Positions 8,604 through 17,951 are shown, numbered from the stretch's first letter. The stretch: DNA of 64,000 bases from Serratia rhizosphaerae (GCF_009817885.1 NZ_CP041764.1:310001-374000), one strand, 5' to 3'. Made by a program: numbers and translations. Notes: generated by a model not told the origin, from the sequence alone.

Positions 8604-10754
8604 TTATTCGAACGAATAGGAAACGCTTACGCCGCCGCCCCAATTGCGTCCCGGTGCCGGCTCATAAAAGCGCCCGTTGCCCTCATTAACAATCACCGAG
8701 CCCACGTAGTCACGGTCAAACAGATTATCGACCCGGCCAAAAACGTTGACCAGCCAGTTGCCCAGCGGATAACGGTAACCGCTGTTCAGACCGACGGTGG
8801 TATAGGACGGCGCCTGGGCGCTGTTGGCGTCATTCACCTGGATATCGCTCATATAACGCACTTCAGCGCCGGCATACCAGCCCTGTTCCGGCGCCCACGC
8901 CAGCGAGGCGTAACCCATATTGCGGGCGATGCCCGGAATACGGTTGCCGCGGCCGATAAACTTATCCGCCGAGCAGGTGGCATCACCGCAAATATCGTCG
9001 CGATAGCGCGCGTCCAGCAGCGTCCACGCCATGTTTAACCGCCACGCCTCGCCAAATTGCTGGTCCAGCGCCAGCTCCAGACCACGGCGGCGTGTCTGGC
9101 CGGCGTTTTTGTAGCTGCTGCGCCCGTTGCTGCTGTTGGCCGTGACGATCTCATTGCGGGTATCGGTCTGGAACAGCGCCGCGGTCAGCAGCCCGTTGCC
9201 GATGCGGGTTTTGCTGCCAACTTCCAGCGTATCGCTGACGGCCGGCTGCAGATCGAAGTTCATGCCGGCCGTACCATCCGGCCGGTAAGAGAGCTCATTG
9301 ATGGTCGGCGTTTCAAAACCGCGTCCGGCGGCAGCATAAATATTCCAGCCGTCCGCCAGCGCATAGCGCAGTGCGCCGGCGGGCAGCCACTGGTGATAGC
9401 GGGCGTTGCCGCTGTCGTCGCCGTTGCCGGGGGTAATAAAGTGGTCATTGGAGTCAAAGTTAACGGTGCTGAAACGCACGCCGGCGTCCAACGTCAGGCG
9501 CGGTGTCAGTTGCCAGGAGCTTTGCAGGTACGGGTCGAGGTTCCACATCAGGTTACGCTCGTCACGGCGCAGATTACCCTTAACCCCCAGCTGCTGCACG
9601 CCGTTCACCTCGGCAAAGTTTTCATAGCCCTTGCGCTTTTCCGTCATGGTTTCATAGTTCAGGCCACCGGTCAGGGTATAGGGCACGGCGGCGATGGCGC
9701 CGCGATGCGTCCAGCGCGTATCAATACCCTGATAGTGGCGCGCCAGCACAATCACTCCACCGGGCTGCTGAGCACTGCGCTGCTGGACAAATACCGGTAT
9801 CGACTGGTACTGGGTGGTTTCCCGTTCGCCGGCATACATCATCACGCTCAGATCATCATTGTCGCCGAACTGTCGCTGATAGTGCAGGCCGCCCTGGGTC
9901 TGCGACACGGTTTTTCGCGTATTGAACTGCTCGGCGCGCGGCGCCTGGCGCGGATTATCCTGCCACTCTTCCCGCGTCAGGCCGCCGGGATCGTCGGCGT
10001 TGATATCGACGCTGTTAAACAGCAGCGTTAGGGTGCTGGCATCATCCAGGCGCACGCCCAGTTTGGCGTTGCCCAGATTTTTGCGCGCGCCGCTGTGGTC
10101 ACGGAAACCTTCGGTGGTAAAGCGCGTCGCAGACACTGCGTAGTTGACGTCGCCGGCCTGACTGCCGTCGCCGGTGGCGCCGCTGGCCTTGACGCCGTAA
10201 CGCCAGGATCCATAGCTGCCGGCGTACATGCCCGCTTCAACACGGTTCGGCTGGCGACCGGTCTGCGTGGCAACGTTGACCACCCCACCTGAGGCGTTGC
10301 CATACAGCGCGGAAAACGGCCCGCGCAGCACTTCCACTTTATCGGCCGACGCCAAGTCGATATTCGAGGTTTGCCCCTGCCCGTCCGGCATGGTGGCGGG
10401 AATGCCGTCAACATAAATCCGTACGCCGCGCACGCCATAGGTTGAGCGCGCACCGAAACCGCGCACCGACAGTTGCAGATCCTGCGCGTAGTTCTGGCGA
10501 TTTTGCACCTGCAGCCCGGGCACGACGCCAAGGCTCTCCGACAGGTTGATTTGCGGTTTGGCGTCGCGCAACTGCTCGCCGTTAACCACGCTGACCGCCG
10601 CCGGCGTACTCAGTTCAGACAGGCCGCTGCGCTTGGCCGTGACCACCACGGTTGCCTCATCATCGGCCCCTGACGCCGCGCTGGCGATCAGCGGCCATAA
10701 AACAGGCAGCAGCGCCACCGCAGCGGCGCAGGTATTCCCGGAAATAGATTTCAT
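8604..10754 (-). CDS. pqqU: PqqU (YncD), TonB-dependent receptor for pyrroloquinoline quinone
   Basis: The 716-residue outer-membrane receptor has a signal peptide (LLPVLWPLIASAASG), a TonB box-like EATVVVTA, a plug domain (LSTPAAVSVVNGEQL to about residue 150) and a 22-strand barrel ending in VSVSYSFE with a terminal-region Phe. Long segments match E. coli YncD almost word for word: NLSESLGVVPGLQVQNRQNY, YVDGIPATMPDGQGQTSNID, MMYAGERETTQYQSIPV, YAAAGRGFETPTINELSYR, VDNLFDRDYVGSVIVNE. YncD was shown to import PQQ for periplasmic quinoprotein dehydrogenases. No strong Shine-Dalgarno precedes the ATG. A 9-bp inverted repeat lies just upstream. No PQQ-dependent dehydrogenase gene is in the window. 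Confidence 0.93.
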   Translation of the reverse strand: MKSISGNTCAAAVALLPVLWPLIASAASGADDEATVVVTAKRSGLSELSTPAAVSVVNGEQLRDAKPQINLSESLGVVPGLQVQNRQNYAQDLQLSVRGFGARSTYGVRGVRIYVDGIPATMPDGQGQTSNIDLASADKVEVLRGPFSALYGNASGGVVNVATQTGRQPNRVEAGMYAGSYGSWRYGVKASGATGDGSQAGDVNYAVSATRFTTEGFRDHSGARKNLGNAKLGVRLDDASTLTLLFNSVDINADDPGGLTREEWQDNPRQAPRAEQFNTRKTVSQTQGGLHYQRQFGDNDDLSVMMYAGERETTQYQSIPVFVQQRSAQQPGGVIVLARHYQGIDTRWTHRGAIAAVPYTLTGGLNYETMTEKRKGYENFAEVNGVQQLGVKGNLRRDERNLMWNLDPYLQSSWQLTPRLTLDAGVRFSTVNFDSNDHFITPGNGDDSGNARYHQWLPAGALRYALADGWNIYAAAGRGFETPTINELSYRPDGTAGMNFDLQPAVSDTLEVGSKTRIGNGLLTAALFQTDTRNEIVTANSSNGRSSYKNAGQTRRRGLELALDQQFGEAWRLNMAWTLLDARYRDDICGDATCSADKFIGRGNRIPGIARNMGYASLAWAPEQGWYAGAEVRYMSDIQVNDANSAQAPSYTTVGLNSGYRYPLGNWLVNVFGRVDNLFDRDYVGSVIVNEGNGRFYEPAPGRNWGGGVSVSYSFE

Positions 10755-10804
10755 ATGTTAATGCCGTGAAAATAGAGAAGAATGCTGTAACAATCAGATG
10801 CAAA

Positions 10805-10828
10805 CGGCAATATATACGAATATTGCCG
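10805..10828. promoter_or_regulatory. Inverted repeat in pqqU upstream region
   Basis: CGGCAATAT-ATACGA-ATATTGCCG, perfect 9-bp arms, lies 51 bp upstream of the pqqU start and 49 bp beyond the clpV-like stop. It could be an operator for pqqU or the transcription end of the upstream gene; the minus-strand flank is only TTTG. Confidence 0.4.
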
Positions 10829-10876
10829 CAGGCAGTGTACAAATCGTTATGACGCCTCCGTTTTCTCCCCGGCGCC

Positions 10877-13153
10877 TCAGCACTGATAGCCCGTACCAAC
10901 GTCAAAATTCAGCACAACGCCCTGCCGTGCGTCATAAGCCAGCTGCAGCTGCTGCGGCTTGCGATGCTCCTCCAGGCGCTGCAGCAACTGACGGGAAACC
11001 GTCGGCAAAATCTGCTGATTCAGTACGCTGTCGATATGGCGCACGCCGCCCTCCGCCTGCAGGCCGGCCGACACCAGCGCATCACTCAGGCTGTCGTCGA
11101 CAACGCAGCGCAGATCGTAACGCTGCCGCAGCCGCTGCATAATCTGCTGTAGCCTGCTGGCGACAATCCGCCGCAACGCCTCGACGTCCAGCGGACGGTA
11201 GATAAGCACTTGCGCCTGAGCCAGCAGCGCCGGCTGAAAGCGCGCGCGCAGGATCGGCTGCAGCGCGGCGCTCAGCTCGGCGTCCGTCGCATCGGGCTGC
11301 GTTACCAACTGCTGGTGCAGTTGCTCGCGCCCCAGCTCACTGCTCATCAGGAACACCGTATGGTGGAAATCAATCAGCCGCCCTTGGCCGTCACGCAGAG
11401 AACCGCGCTCAAACAACTGGCAGAGCAACTTCAACACCTCGCCATGAGCCTTTTCCACCTCTTCCAGCAGCACTACGCTGTAAGGACGCAGCCGCACCGC
11501 TTCGGTTAACGTCCCCTCCTCCTCTGCCTGCTCGCCATGTCCCCCAATCAGATGCTTCACCGCGCACGCTTCCTGATACTCCGCCATATTGAGGGTCAGC
11601 AGTGAGGCGTCGTCCGCGAACAGATTCTCGGCCAGCGCCCGCGCGCTCGCCATTTTGCCCACGCCGGCCGGTCCCAGCAGTAAAAATACCCCCAGCGGCC
11701 CATTCTCCAGCCGCAGCTGCGTTGAGGCGGTATACAGCCCCTGCGCCAGCGCGCCCATTGCCGACTCCTGTCCGATCACCTGCTCGGTCAGGCGCTGTTC
11801 AAGCTGCAGCAAACAGCTGCGCTCATCCTCTAACAGGCTGCTTAGCGCGATGCCGCACCAGTCGGCGATGACCGTCGCCACCATGCGGGCGTCTACATCC
11901 AGCGACAGCAGAGGAACGGACGCCTGCAGCGCCGCCAACTGCTGCTGCAACACCGTGCATTCATCGCTGCGCTCCGCCTGGCGGGCCGTCAGCAGTTGCC
12001 GCGCCAGCAGCCGCTCCTGCCGCAGCTGCTGCTCCAGATTCGCCAGTTGCTGCTGCAGCCACTGGCAACGGTCGCAGATATCCGCCAGCCGCGCCGGGTC
12101 GACCTCATCACTCTGCGCTTCGTCCTGCTCAATTGCCTGTTGCTCCATCGCCAGCGCCGCCAGTTCCGCGCGGATCTGCGTCAGTGGCGCAGGTTCGACC
12201 TCCAGACTCATCCGCACCCGGGCACTGGCGATATCCAACAGATCCACTGCCTTATCGGGCAGCTGACGGCCGCACAGATAGCGACGCGACAGCACCACCG
12301 CCGCCTTCAGCGCCGAGTCCTGGATGTAGACGCCGTGGTGTTGGGCATAACGTTCTTTCAGCGCCCGCAGCATCAGGCAGGCGGTCTCATTATCCGGTTC
12401 ATCGACGCTGACCTTCTGCAGGCAGTGTCCCAGCGCCGTGTCCCACTCGACATGCTGCTGATACTCTTGCCGGTTGGCGGTAATAATCAGGCGCAGCTCT
12501 CCCTGCATCAGCGCCGGCTTCAATATCTTGAGCACCTCTTCACTGCCGGCCGACTCGCCGACGCCCACCGGCGTATGCACCTCGTCGATCAGCAGCAGTA
12601 TCGGTTGCGGCGAACGGCGTATGGCGTCAACCAACTGCAGCAGCCGCAGCGTGAAAGCAGAAAGGTCGCCAGGCCCCGTCTGCAGCAGCGCCACATCCAA
12701 TCTGCGGATACGCATATTTTTCAGACCGTCCGGCACATTGCCTGCCGCAATACGCTGCGCCAGTCCCTCCACCAGCGCACTTTTGCCGACGCCCGGTTCG
12801 CCAACTAGAATCGGGTTGTTTTTACGCCGGCGGGAAAGCACATCGACGATCTGCCGCAGTTCGGCATCACGCCCCAATACCGGATCGAGCTGTCTGGCCT
12901 GCGCTTTCGCAGTAATATCCAGGGTGAATTGATCCAACAGCGCTGAACACTCACATTCCGTCATATCCGTAATCCTGGCAAAAGGTGACTCCTGGGACGA
13001 AAAACCGCAGCGCTGATTACCGCCCGACTGACTATCCGGCCACGGCGGCGCACACTTCAGCGGCATATCATCCAGACTCAACAGCGTCCCGGCAGCCGTC
13101 CGCATGCTCTCGGGACTTAAGCGTCGTAGCCAATAGGCTAAATGCGTTGTCAT
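10877..13153 (-). CDS. Degenerate orphan ClpV/TssH-like AAA+ protein
   Basis: The 758-residue protein starts at 13153 (AAGGAAGAG upstream). It has the ClpV order: short N-region, D1 (DPVLGRDAELRQIVDVL, Walker A GEPGVGKS ~118-125, Walker B LLLIDE ~186-191), Gln-rich coiled-coil middle domain ~320-420, and D2 (~455-758, GVRHID sensor 2 kept). Key parts of the motor are altered: D2 Walker A ends GKM instead of GKT (M501); D2 Walker B is VVLLEE; the D1 KGEFE pore loop reads GDLSAF; the D2 GYVG pore loop is replaced (HGEQAEEEG); and both arginine-finger segments (usual LTRRFQ and LLGRM) read LGHCLQ and LLAQAQ. The N-domain is shorter than in ClpV, which normally binds the TssB/TssC sheath. The frame is intact, suggesting retained function. 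No T6SS genes adjoin. Confidence 0.8.
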   Translation of the reverse strand: MTTHLAYWLRRLSPESMRTAAGTLLSLDDMPLKCAPPWPDSQSGGNQRCGFSSQESPFARITDMTECECSALLDQFTLDITAKAQARQLDPVLGRDAELRQIVDVLSRRRKNNPILVGEPGVGKSALVEGLAQRIAAGNVPDGLKNMRIRRLDVALLQTGPGDLSAFTLRLLQLVDAIRRSPQPILLLIDEVHTPVGVGESAGSEEVLKILKPALMQGELRLIITANRQEYQQHVEWDTALGHCLQKVSVDEPDNETACLMLRALKERYAQHHGVYIQDSALKAAVVLSRRYLCGRQLPDKAVDLLDIASARVRMSLEVEPAPLTQIRAELAALAMEQQAIEQDEAQSDEVDPARLADICDRCQWLQQQLANLEQQLRQERLLARQLLTARQAERSDECTVLQQQLAALQASVPLLSLDVDARMVATVIADWCGIALSSLLEDERSCLLQLEQRLTEQVIGQESAMGALAQGLYTASTQLRLENGPLGVFLLLGPAGVGKMASARALAENLFADDASLLTLNMAEYQEACAVKHLIGGHGEQAEEEGTLTEAVRLRPYSVVLLEEVEKAHGEVLKLLCQLFERGSLRDGQGRLIDFHHTVFLMSSELGREQLHQQLVTQPDATDAELSAALQPILRARFQPALLAQAQVLIYRPLDVEALRRIVASRLQQIMQRLRQRYDLRCVVDDSLSDALVSAGLQAEGGVRHIDSVLNQQILPTVSRQLLQRLEEHRKPQQLQLAYDARQGVVLNFDVGTGYQC

Positions 13154-14063
13154 AATGCTCTTCCTTGTTTGCTGACGCCGGGCAGACTTCTCCCTACCGG
13201 CGCGTTTTGTTAGCGTATAGCGTAAATCCCATTCCATGGGGCACTCTCTGCAGGGTTAAGCGGCGCTTCCCGCGGCTTAACCCAAGACATCGCCGGCCGA
13301 TCGGTTGCCTGACCCGATTAGCCCTGCATCTGCGGTCTGAAGTTTTGCGTGGGTAAGAGGCGTGAAGAATAACGGCGGTCCGACGCCTGACCGACATCGT
13401 ACTCCCGGCCGCACGCGGCGCCCTGGCGAACAGGCCGCCGCCCTGAAATAAAGCGGATGCGTCAAGCCAATGGCTTCTGGCAATAAACCGTACAACATGG
13501 GCGTATTTCCCCAATCCTGTATCTGATAAACTCGTCAGCCTGCGTGCAGACAGACTTAATTACGCCAACGTGGCGTTCGCCCCAAAAAAATTATTTACCT
13601 TCACTCGCTGACGGCTCCGATAAAAACTTTCATAAACATTATGAATATCGGAAATTCTTTCAGTTCGTCGTGAAGGAAATAATTAGGACAAATACCTATA
13701 GACACAAGTTTAAAAAGCTATGACATATGAAAGGAATTAAAAATATGTAAGGAAATATGTCAGATGGGCCACGTTAACCGTTAACTCCAGCATTCTAATT
13801 ATTAAGATCCCCCCCAGGAAATGCCAGGCAGAGCGCGTGGTTACAGGCGTGAAGAGATCGCACCAAGATGGTGAGAATCATTAACGAATGCAGGAATGAA
13901 ACGCAAAATAAGAAAAGTCCTGTTTTTCCCGCCAACAATCTCCGTGCATTTTTATTGTTAACATGAAACTAAAAAAAACATTATGTATTTGCCCGTGGAA
14001 TATATAAATTTTATGGATCTGTTTTTTTTATAATTATGACTGATACGCATCGCCGATGATGCG
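13154..14063. other. Long AT-rich intergenic region without recognised genes
   Basis: About 910 bp lie between the clpV-like start and the prepilin peptidase stop. The first ~350 bp are GC-rich with no frame resembling a known protein; from about 13560 to 14050 the sequence becomes conspicuously AT-rich (several A and T tracts, e.g. around 13960-14040). Only tiny open frames occur. It may be gene-removal debris or a silenced, H-NS-type region. Confidence 0.4.
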
Positions 14064-14819
14064 TTAATAACTTATCGGCACAATAAAAAACAGAAGATTT
14101 ACCAGGCCGCTCATCCCCAGCCAGGGGCCAAACGCCAGCGGCTGCTGCGCGCCATGCTTATTCCAGGCGCATCGCAACAGCCTATATGCCAGGCCGCCGC
14201 CTGCCGCCAGCAGCAGCAGGGTCGGCAGGCTTTGCCAGCCGCACCAGGCGCCCAATGCCGCCGTCAGTTTAAAGTCGCCGTAGCCAAGTGCCTCTTTACC
14301 ACTGCCCAGCTTGAACAGCCAAAACAGCAGCCACAGCGCCATATAGCCGGCAGCGGCGCCGATAACCGCCTGATCCAACGGTACAAACCAGCCGTTCAGA
14401 TTGCACAACAGGCCCAGCCACAGCAAAGGCAACGTCAACACATCCGGCAACAGCATGGTATTGAAATCAATAATCGACAGCGTTAATACCAGCGTGCAAA
14501 ACAACAGCAGCGCCAACAGCCGCCATCCCGGCGGCAGCCACAGTCCCACCAGCATAAACAGCAGCGCATGCGCCAGCGCCGCCGGCAAGCAGCCGCTTTC
14601 AGGCGCGCGTTTACCCAAACACCGCCATAACGCCGCGGCCTCATCCGCCGCAGGTAACTTCAACTGCCGCAGCGCGGCTTGCCGCCAGCGATGTTCCAGT
14701 AGCGACGGCAGCTGCAGCGCCACCCGGCTCATCACGCCGCCGACGGCCCACCCCGACAGCATCAGCAGTCCCAGCCAGCATTCCGGGTAAGCAGCGGCCA
14801 GGCGTGCAAAAGTATTCAT
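14064..14819 (-). CDS. Prepilin peptidase (A24 aspartyl protease), CxxC-less
   Basis: The 251-residue inner-membrane protein carries both catalytic aspartates of type IV prepilin peptidases: D118 in SIIDFNTMLLPD and D182 in GYGDFKL. The N-terminal segment that in PilD/GspO holds two CxxC zinc pairs (residues ~40-80) has only single scattered cysteines, so the N-methyltransferase half is reduced or altered. ATG at 14819 has GGGAGA 6-7 bp upstream. No pilin, GspG-like pseudopilin or secretin gene lies nearby, so it would have to act on substrates encoded elsewhere, or be a remnant. Full-length frame argues against decay. Confidence 0.8.
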   Translation of the reverse strand: MNTFARLAAAYPECWLGLLMLSGWAVGGVMSRVALQLPSLLEHRWRQAALRQLKLPAADEAAALWRCLGKRAPESGCLPAALAHALLFMLVGLWLPPGWRLLALLLFCTLVLTLSIIDFNTMLLPDVLTLPLLWLGLLCNLNGWFVPLDQAVIGAAAGYMALWLLFWLFKLGSGKEALGYGDFKLTAALGAWCGWQSLPTLLLLAAGGGLAYRLLRCAWNKHGAQQPLAFGPWLGMSGLVNLLFFIVPISY

Positions 14820-15081
14820 CCATCATCTCCCGCCAATCGTCTCTTCCTGCCATGCTGCCGTATTTTCTCCGCCATAGGTACGGAGAGAACTCAGTTCAGA
14901 TACGCCTTTTACAGCAAATATCCGAGCGCCGCGTTGCCCCATCGCTTTCGCCAGCCGCACGATCGTGATTAATAGGGTAAACTGGTAGTTCAGCACGGCA
15001 TCTGCAGCACATTTTAAATCGACAGCGGCGGGGGTTTTATGCCCTCGCCGGGTCAATCATCACCACGGCAAGGAAGTCTGT

Positions 15082-17295
15082 ATGGATTCATCGTATCACC
15101 CTACCCGCATGCCTTCCGGCGCGGCAGAACATGTGTGCCGCACGCTCGGCGCACTGCAACGCTCATCGCCGGAGAGCGACAGGCTGTCCGCTAGCGCCTA
15201 TCAACGCATCCTGCTGTACTGCGGCGTGCGCCCCGATCTCCCCGGCTGGCGTCATTTTCTGCAGGGTGCGCTTACGCTGCTTGGCCTGCTGGCGCTGGTC
15301 TGCGGGATCATTTTCTTTATCGCCTGGAACTGGGCGTCCATGCCCAAGATGGCGAAATTCGCCCTGGTGGAAGGCTGGATTCTGGCACTGGCGATCGTCG
15401 TCTGCTGGCGACAGGCGCTGGCGCGTATGGCGCTGCTGGCTGTCGGGCTGAGTTTCGGCGGGTTGCTGGCGCTGTACGGACAAACGTATCAGACCGGCGC
15501 CGACAGCTGGGAACTGTTCCGCGCCTGGGCGCTGGTGCTGCTGCCGCTGGCGCTGCTGGGGCGTCAGAACGGCCTGTGGATCTGCGCCTGGGCGGTCGCC
15601 AATCTCGCCTTTCAGTTCTACTACGCCAACCAGGCGTTACTGCTGATTGGCGACAACGCCTGGCAACGCTTCCCCTGGTCAGCTGACGGCTTGCTGTACG
15701 CCTACCTCGCCGCTCAGTTGCTGTGCCTGATACTGCGCGAGGCCCTGGCCGGCGCCGCGCGCCGCCGGCAGCCGGCGTCGTGGCTGGCCAAGCGCTGGCC
15801 GTCGCGCCTGATGGCCGGCTACCTGCTGCTGACCCTCACCTTCTGGGTGGCCGGCACGGTGCTGGACTGGAGCAACGCGGACAACCGTCTGATAATCGTA
15901 CCCTGGGCGCTGTTGCTCCTGATAGGTTACGTCTTTTACCGCCAGCGCCGGCCGGACCTGTGCATGCTGACCCTCGGCATGGCCAGCCTGATGGTGGTGG
16001 GCGGCGTAGTGATTCTGCAGCTGCTGTACTTCTCTTGGGAGACCGAAGCTCTGCTGCTTATCGCCTGGGGGGTCGGCCACCCGATGTTGATCTGCGGCCT
16101 GATGGCGCTGTGGCTGACGCTGTGCGGAGCATGCCTACTGCGCTGGCGGCGTGAGATGTACCCGCAACAGGCACCGGATATCGCGCCGGATGAGGTCGGC
16201 GCGCTGCTGCAGGCGCTGCAACAGCGCCGGTTGCTGAACGCCCGGCAGGCAGCGGCCGTGGCAGATTTCGACCATTCCGAACGGCTGCCCTGGTATCTGC
16301 GCCTCGCGCTGACGCTGGGCGGCTGGCTGGCGGCGATGATTATCCTGATGCTGCTCGTTCTGGTGCTGTATGCGGTTGGCCTGCTTGAATCGCTCAACGG
16401 CGCTTCACTGGCGTTCTACTCGGCATTGCTGGCCGTGCCGGCCGCTCTGTGGCTGCGCAAACCGACGATCGGTCAGCAGCAGATTGGCATGGCCTGGGCC
16501 ATCGCCGCCACCTACGGCTTTTATCTGGCGATTATGTTGATCGGCGACGACTATGCGCAACCCAGCATCATGCTGAAAATGCTGTGTTTCCTGCCGGTAC
16601 TGGCGACCATGGCGTGGGCGATGCCAAACGCGCTGTATCGCCTGATGGCGGTCTGCCTCGGGGTCTTTCTGCTGGTACAGTCGCTGGGCTATTTTAGCAG
16701 CCGCTATCTGCCGTCGGCGCTGGCTATCGGCCTGACGGCGCTGCTGGTCGCTCTGCTGCTGGCCGGCTGGCTGCAGCAGGTTATCCGCAACGCATCGCGG
16801 CCGGCGACGGGCGACGGCGCATGGCGCTACGGCATTCCCGCCGGGCTGATGGCGCTGTGTCTGGCCGCCATCCACCACAACCTGCTGAGCGATATTTTCG
16901 GCCCGTCCTCCGGCAGCACCATGCTGGCGACCATGCTCGGCATCGGCATCGCCGTGGGGTTGATCGGCAGCGCGCTGGCCTATACGCAGCGCACCGCCGC
17001 CGACGCGGTGCCGGTCTACCTGCCTGCGGCGCTGTTCTGCGGCGTTATCGCCCTGTTCTCTCCCGGCCTGGGCCTGGGGCTGCTGCTATTGCTGACCGCG
17101 CGTTATCTGGGCAGCCGGTTGCTGCTGGCGACGGCGGGCGGCTATCTGCTGCTGTACCTGAGCGACTGGTACTACTTCCTCGGCATCTCGCTGTTGCACA
17201 AAGCGCTGCTGCTGATGGTCAGCGGCGTCGTGCTGTTGCTGCTGGCAGTGTGGGTCAAACAATGGCAGGCGCAGGGAGGTAACCATGCAGACTAA
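15082..17295 (+). CDS. DUF2157/DUF4401 polytopic membrane protein
   Basis: The 737-residue protein has a short N-terminal soluble stretch and then about 18-20 hydrophobic segments. The N-terminal part (YCGVRPDLPGWRHFLQGALTL to about residue 340) is of DUF2157 type, and the part from about residue 370 (LLQALQQRRLLNARQAAAVA) of DUF4401 type, joined by a charged loop. AAGGAAG lies before the ATG. It overlaps the next gene by 11 bp, a constant pairing with GDYXXLXY proteins in other bacteria. The biochemical role of the family is not known; envelope function is inferred from location. Confidence 0.75.
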   Translation: MDSSYHPTRMPSGAAEHVCRTLGALQRSSPESDRLSASAYQRILLYCGVRPDLPGWRHFLQGALTLLGLLALVCGIIFFIAWNWASMPKMAKFALVEGWILALAIVVCWRQALARMALLAVGLSFGGLLALYGQTYQTGADSWELFRAWALVLLPLALLGRQNGLWICAWAVANLAFQFYYANQALLLIGDNAWQRFPWSADGLLYAYLAAQLLCLILREALAGAARRRQPASWLAKRWPSRLMAGYLLLTLTFWVAGTVLDWSNADNRLIIVPWALLLLIGYVFYRQRRPDLCMLTLGMASLMVVGGVVILQLLYFSWETEALLLIAWGVGHPMLICGLMALWLTLCGACLLRWRREMYPQQAPDIAPDEVGALLQALQQRRLLNARQAAAVADFDHSERLPWYLRLALTLGGWLAAMIILMLLVLVLYAVGLLESLNGASLAFYSALLAVPAALWLRKPTIGQQQIGMAWAIAATYGFYLAIMLIGDDYAQPSIMLKMLCFLPVLATMAWAMPNALYRLMAVCLGVFLLVQSLGYFSSRYLPSALAIGLTALLVALLLAGWLQQVIRNASRPATGDGAWRYGIPAGLMALCLAAIHHNLLSDIFGPSSGSTMLATMLGIGIAVGLIGSALAYTQRTAADAVPVYLPAALFCGVIALFSPGLGLGLLLLLTARYLGSRLLLATAGGYLLLYLSDWYYFLGISLLHKALLLMVSGVVLLLLAVWVKQWQAQGGNHAD

Positions 17296-17818
17296 ATCCG
17301 TCATCAAATGGCTGACCGCCGCCGTGGTGCTGGCGGCGCTGCTGCTGGTCAATCTGTCGATTTACCAAAAAGAACGGCTGCTCAAACAGGGCCGCGTGGT
17401 CATCCTGCAACTGGCGCCGGTCGACCCGCGTTCGCTGATGCAGGGCGACTATATGGCGTTGGACTATGCGCTGGCCGCGCCGCTGCGGGCGCAGGTACGC
17501 CAGCTGCAGCAAGCCTGCTGGGTCGGCGGCTGCCAGGCGCCGGCGACCAGCGGCCAGTTGGTGGTCGAACTGGATGCACAGCAGCAGGCGGTCAACGCGC
17601 ATTTTTATCGCGGGGAACCGCTGAAGCCACAGCAAATCCTGATGCAATACCATCTGTCCCCCACCGGGCTGCAGATCGGCACGCCGAGCTACTTTTTCCA
17701 GGAAGGGCACGGCGATAGATTCGCTCAGGCGCGTTACGGCGAGTTCCGTGTCGATCGGGACGGCACCGCGCTGCTGACCTATCTGCGTGACGCCGACGGC
17801 CGGCGCATTCTGCCATAA
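17285..17818 (+). CDS. GDYXXLXY family membrane-anchored protein
   Basis: The 177-residue protein has one N-terminal membrane segment (WLTAAVVLAALLLVNLSIY) and then the family-defining GDYMALDYAL motif at about residues 55-64. The remainder is predicted periplasmic and contains two cysteines (CWVGGC, ~78-83) that could form a disulfide. It is translationally coupled to the upstream DUF2157/DUF4401 gene, so the two products probably form a complex. Function is unknown. The AGGGAGG before its ATG lies within the end of the upstream gene. Confidence 0.78.
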   Translation: MQTKSVIKWLTAAVVLAALLLVNLSIYQKERLLKQGRVVILQLAPVDPRSLMQGDYMALDYALAAPLRAQVRQLQQACWVGGCQAPATSGQLVVELDAQQQAVNAHFYRGEPLKPQQILMQYHLSPTGLQIGTPSYFFQEGHGDRFAQARYGEFRVDRDGTALLTYLRDADGRRILP

Positions 17819-17925
17819 TCTCTCTCCCACGGCTGACGCCACGTCGGCCGCGGGCTTAACATATAAACGCGCCCCATAAAATACTCCTTAATATCCATCC
17901 GCTCCCTGTCAATCCCCCACAAATT

Positions 17926-17951
17926 GTTAATCTAGTTAACGATTAGTTAAC
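17926..17951. promoter_or_regulatory. GTTAA repeat cluster upstream of Mo-hydroxylase operon
   Basis: GTTAAT at 17926, GTTAAC at 17935 and GTTAAC at 17946 lie about one helical turn apart, 94-119 bp before the first gene of the operon. Such phased repeats are common regulator-binding sites; the regulator is unknown and no gene for one adjoins. Confidence 0.3.

Noticed and set aside
13194..13514. 106-codon minus-strand frame upstream of the clpV-like gene
   Set aside because: Composition is Arg-rich shadow-like, no homology apparent, and it precedes a stronger start signal.
14823..15056. Small minus-strand gene upstream of the DUF2157 gene
   Set aside because: No good ribosome site and no recognisable protein; likely the promoter region of the divergent genes.
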